5,418 bases of DNA from an uncultured bacterium (GTDB lineage: Bacteria > Planctomycetota > UBA8108), in NCBI GenBank assembly GCA_913050545.1, contig CAJWZY010000174.1:1-5418 (forward strand), given 5' to 3'. Both the position numbers and the translations under genes were made by a program. How positions within the stretch are numbered: the first letter of the stretch is position 1; each line of letters opens with the position of its first letter. This document shows positions 4,217 through 5,418 of the stretch, one piece after another. Below the pieces are notes generated by a model that was not told the origin of the DNA, made no database searches, and saw only the letters and a program-made list of their open reading frames with translations.

Positions 4217-5418
4217 ATGAGAATCTCGACCAGGGCCTTCATAGCATTCCTGCTCTTGCCCGGGCTTGCCGCTGCAGTCCATCCCTGCGCCGCCGCAGAC
4301 CCTGAAGATAAACCCGTAGCCGAGCTCATCAGCCAGACGCGCCGGGCAGTGGCGGCAATCGCCTCCTCCGACCGAAACGGCGACAGCTCCGGGGTCGGTA
4401 GCGGCTTCTTTGTCAGCCCGGAAAACTTCCTGATCACAAATCTCCACGTCATCGGCGAAGGAAGGCCGTTCACGATAACCCTGCCGGATGGAAAGGTCCT
4501 TGAGCCGGAGGAGATCGTCGGGGTTGACCGGGATGCGGACCTTGTCGCAATCAAGGTCAAAGGAAAGGCCCCCGCCGGCCTCAGCCTTGGAGATTCCAGC
4601 ATGGTTCGAACTGGCCAGCCGGTACTCACCGTAGGAAACCCCCTTGGCCTGAACAACAGTGTTTCACGGGGCGTGATCGCAGAGGAGAGAGAGCTCGAGG
4701 GCCGCTCAATGATCCAGGTCGCCATGCCTATCGAGCCGGGAAACAGCGGCAGCCCACTGGTTGACCAGCAGGGCAGGGTGGTCGGAGTGATCGCGATCAA
4801 GTCGGCCTCCAGCCTCGGATTTGCGGTTCCGTCCAACGCACTCAAGAGGCTTCTTGAAAACAAGAGGCCCATGAAGATCGCACGCTGGCTTCGCATCGGA
4901 TCTCTTGACAGCCGGATGTGGAAGGTAGCCACCAGCGGAGGCAGCTGGCGACAGCGAGCCGGCCGCCTGATTGCCAGCGGCACGGGGAGCGGCTTCGGCG
5001 GAAGAATGGTCTGCCTCTCCACCCTTCCCGAAACCACGAAGACCTTCGAGATCTCCGTTGACGTCAAGCTCGAAGAAGAGAGCGGAGCGGCGGGGCTCGT
5101 TTTCCACGGTGGCTCACCAGGCAAGCACTACGGGTTCTACCCAACCAATGGAGCACTTCGCCTCACCAGGTTTCTCGGACCCACTCTTTTTGAATGGACG
5201 GTTCTCCAGACCGTCCCCAGCGACTCCTATCACCCGGGAGATTGGAACAACATCAAGGTCCGGATAGAGGACTCAAGGATCATCTGCTCAGTCAACGGGG
5301 ACGAGGTGATCGACCTTGAGGACGAAGCACTTGGAACAGGGAAGGCCGGACTCTGCAAGTTCCGCACCCCTGCCGCTGAGTTCAGAAGATTCAAGATCGG
5401 ACCGGAGATCCCGCCGGT
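4217..5418 (+). CDS. Exported trypsin-like (HtrA/DegP-type) serine protease with C-terminal LamG/DUF1080-like domain, 3' end missing
   Basis: The first 400 codons are present and the frame is open to the window edge. Residues 1-27 are a Sec signal peptide (MRIST-R, hydrophobic FIAFLLLPGLAAA, probable cleavage after CAAA), so the protein acts in the periplasm or outside. Residues about 35-215 are a chymotrypsin-fold protease of the HtrA type with a complete triad: His77 in TNLHV, Asp108 in DADLVAIKV and Ser177 in EPGNSGSPL; GFAVPSNAL closes the domain. The usual GNSGG is GNSGS. Instead of PDZ domains, residues about 235-395 resemble a LamG/DUF1080 (3-keto-disaccharide hydrolase-type) beta-sandwich: SGAAGLVFHG, GDWNNIKVRIEDSRIICSVNGDEV, GKAGLCKF. 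GGAG (4207-4210) lies 6 bases before the ATG. The gene follows the MoaD-like gene by 38 bases with no visible terminator, so read-through is likely. A protein-quality or carbohydrate-surface protease role is inference. Confidence 0.88.
   Translation, partial: MRISTRAFIAFLLLPGLAAAVHPCAAADPEDKPVAELISQTRRAVAAIASSDRNGDSSGVGSGFFVSPENFLITNLHVIGEGRPFTITLPDGKVLEPEEIVGVDRDADLVAIKVKGKAPAGLSLGDSSMVRTGQPVLTVGNPLGLNNSVSRGVIAEERELEGRSMIQVAMPIEPGNSGSPLVDQQGRVVGVIAIKSASSLGFAVPSNALKRLLENKRPMKIARWLRIGSLDSRMWKVATSGGSWRQRAGRLIASGTGSGFGGRMVCLSTLPETTKTFEISVDVKLEEESGAAGLVFHGGSPGKHYGFYPTNGALRLTRFLGPTLFEWTVLQTVPSDSYHPGDWNNIKVRIEDSRIICSVNGDEVIDLEDEALGTGKAGLCKFRTPAAEFRRFKIGPEIPP

Noticed and set aside
4183..5124. Long minus-strand open frame opposite the protease gene (313 codons)
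   Set aside because: The plus frame has a signal peptide, full catalytic triad and ribosome binding site; the antisense product is Ser/Arg/Pro-rich and low in recognisable structure.
1..5418. CRISPR array, tRNA/rRNA genes, insertion sequence or phage attachment site
   Set aside because: No spaced direct repeats, cloverleaf-like segments, transposase frames or terminal inverted repeats were seen; almost all of the window is accounted for by the five genes.

Overview
The window carries a compact plus-strand gene cluster for a three-subunit molybdenum hydroxylase (xanthine dehydrogenase / CO dehydrogenase superfamily). It is followed by a small MoaD/ThiS-type sulfur-carrier gene and then the first 400 codons of an exported trypsin-like (HtrA/DegP-type) protease that runs off the right edge. 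Coding is dense, G+C is fairly high, and GGAG-type ribosome binding sites precede most genes, so this is bacterial DNA. The protease has a Sec signal peptide and a C-terminal LamG/DUF1080-like beta-sandwich. That combination is what I would expect from Planctomycetota/Verrucomicrobiota or a related Gram-negative lineage, but this is a weak inference from one gene and no taxonomic marker is present.

Layout: 1-166 is a control region. It has two dyad-symmetric sites, a consensus TTGACA -35 hexamer overlapping the second dyad, and a possible divergent minus-strand gene start at 52 that is cut by the left edge. 167-1081 encodes the FAD subunit, starting with TTG. 1118-1600 encodes the subunit with two [2Fe-2S] clusters. 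1600-3909 encodes the molybdopterin-binding catalytic subunit. 3909-4178 encodes the MoaD-like protein. 4217-5418 encodes the partial protease. The order FAD - FeS - Mo is the same as coxMSL.

How the genes work together: the large subunit oxidises (hydroxylates) or reduces a substrate at a molybdenum-pterin centre. Electrons pass through the two [2Fe-2S] clusters of the small subunit to FAD in the medium subunit, and on to an unidentified acceptor. The stop/start overlaps FeS-Mo (TGATG) and Mo-MoaD (TAATG) imply translational coupling, so the MoaD-like protein is tied to the enzyme, probably in making or sulfurating its cofactor. The substrate cannot be named. The active-site loop reads AYRAPGS and lacks the cysteine of true (form I) CO dehydrogenase, and the FAD subunit lacks the cluster-binding insertion of 4-hydroxybenzoyl-CoA reductase. 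The protease lies only 38 bases downstream on the same strand with no visible terminator between, so it may be co-transcribed, but it is exported while the hydroxylase subunits carry no export signal.

The points most worth following are the MoaD-like protein ending in Gly-Gly-Leu-Leu instead of Gly-Gly, the PDZ-less protease with a carbohydrate-type sandwich domain, the unassigned active-site loop, and the twin dyads in the promoter region.
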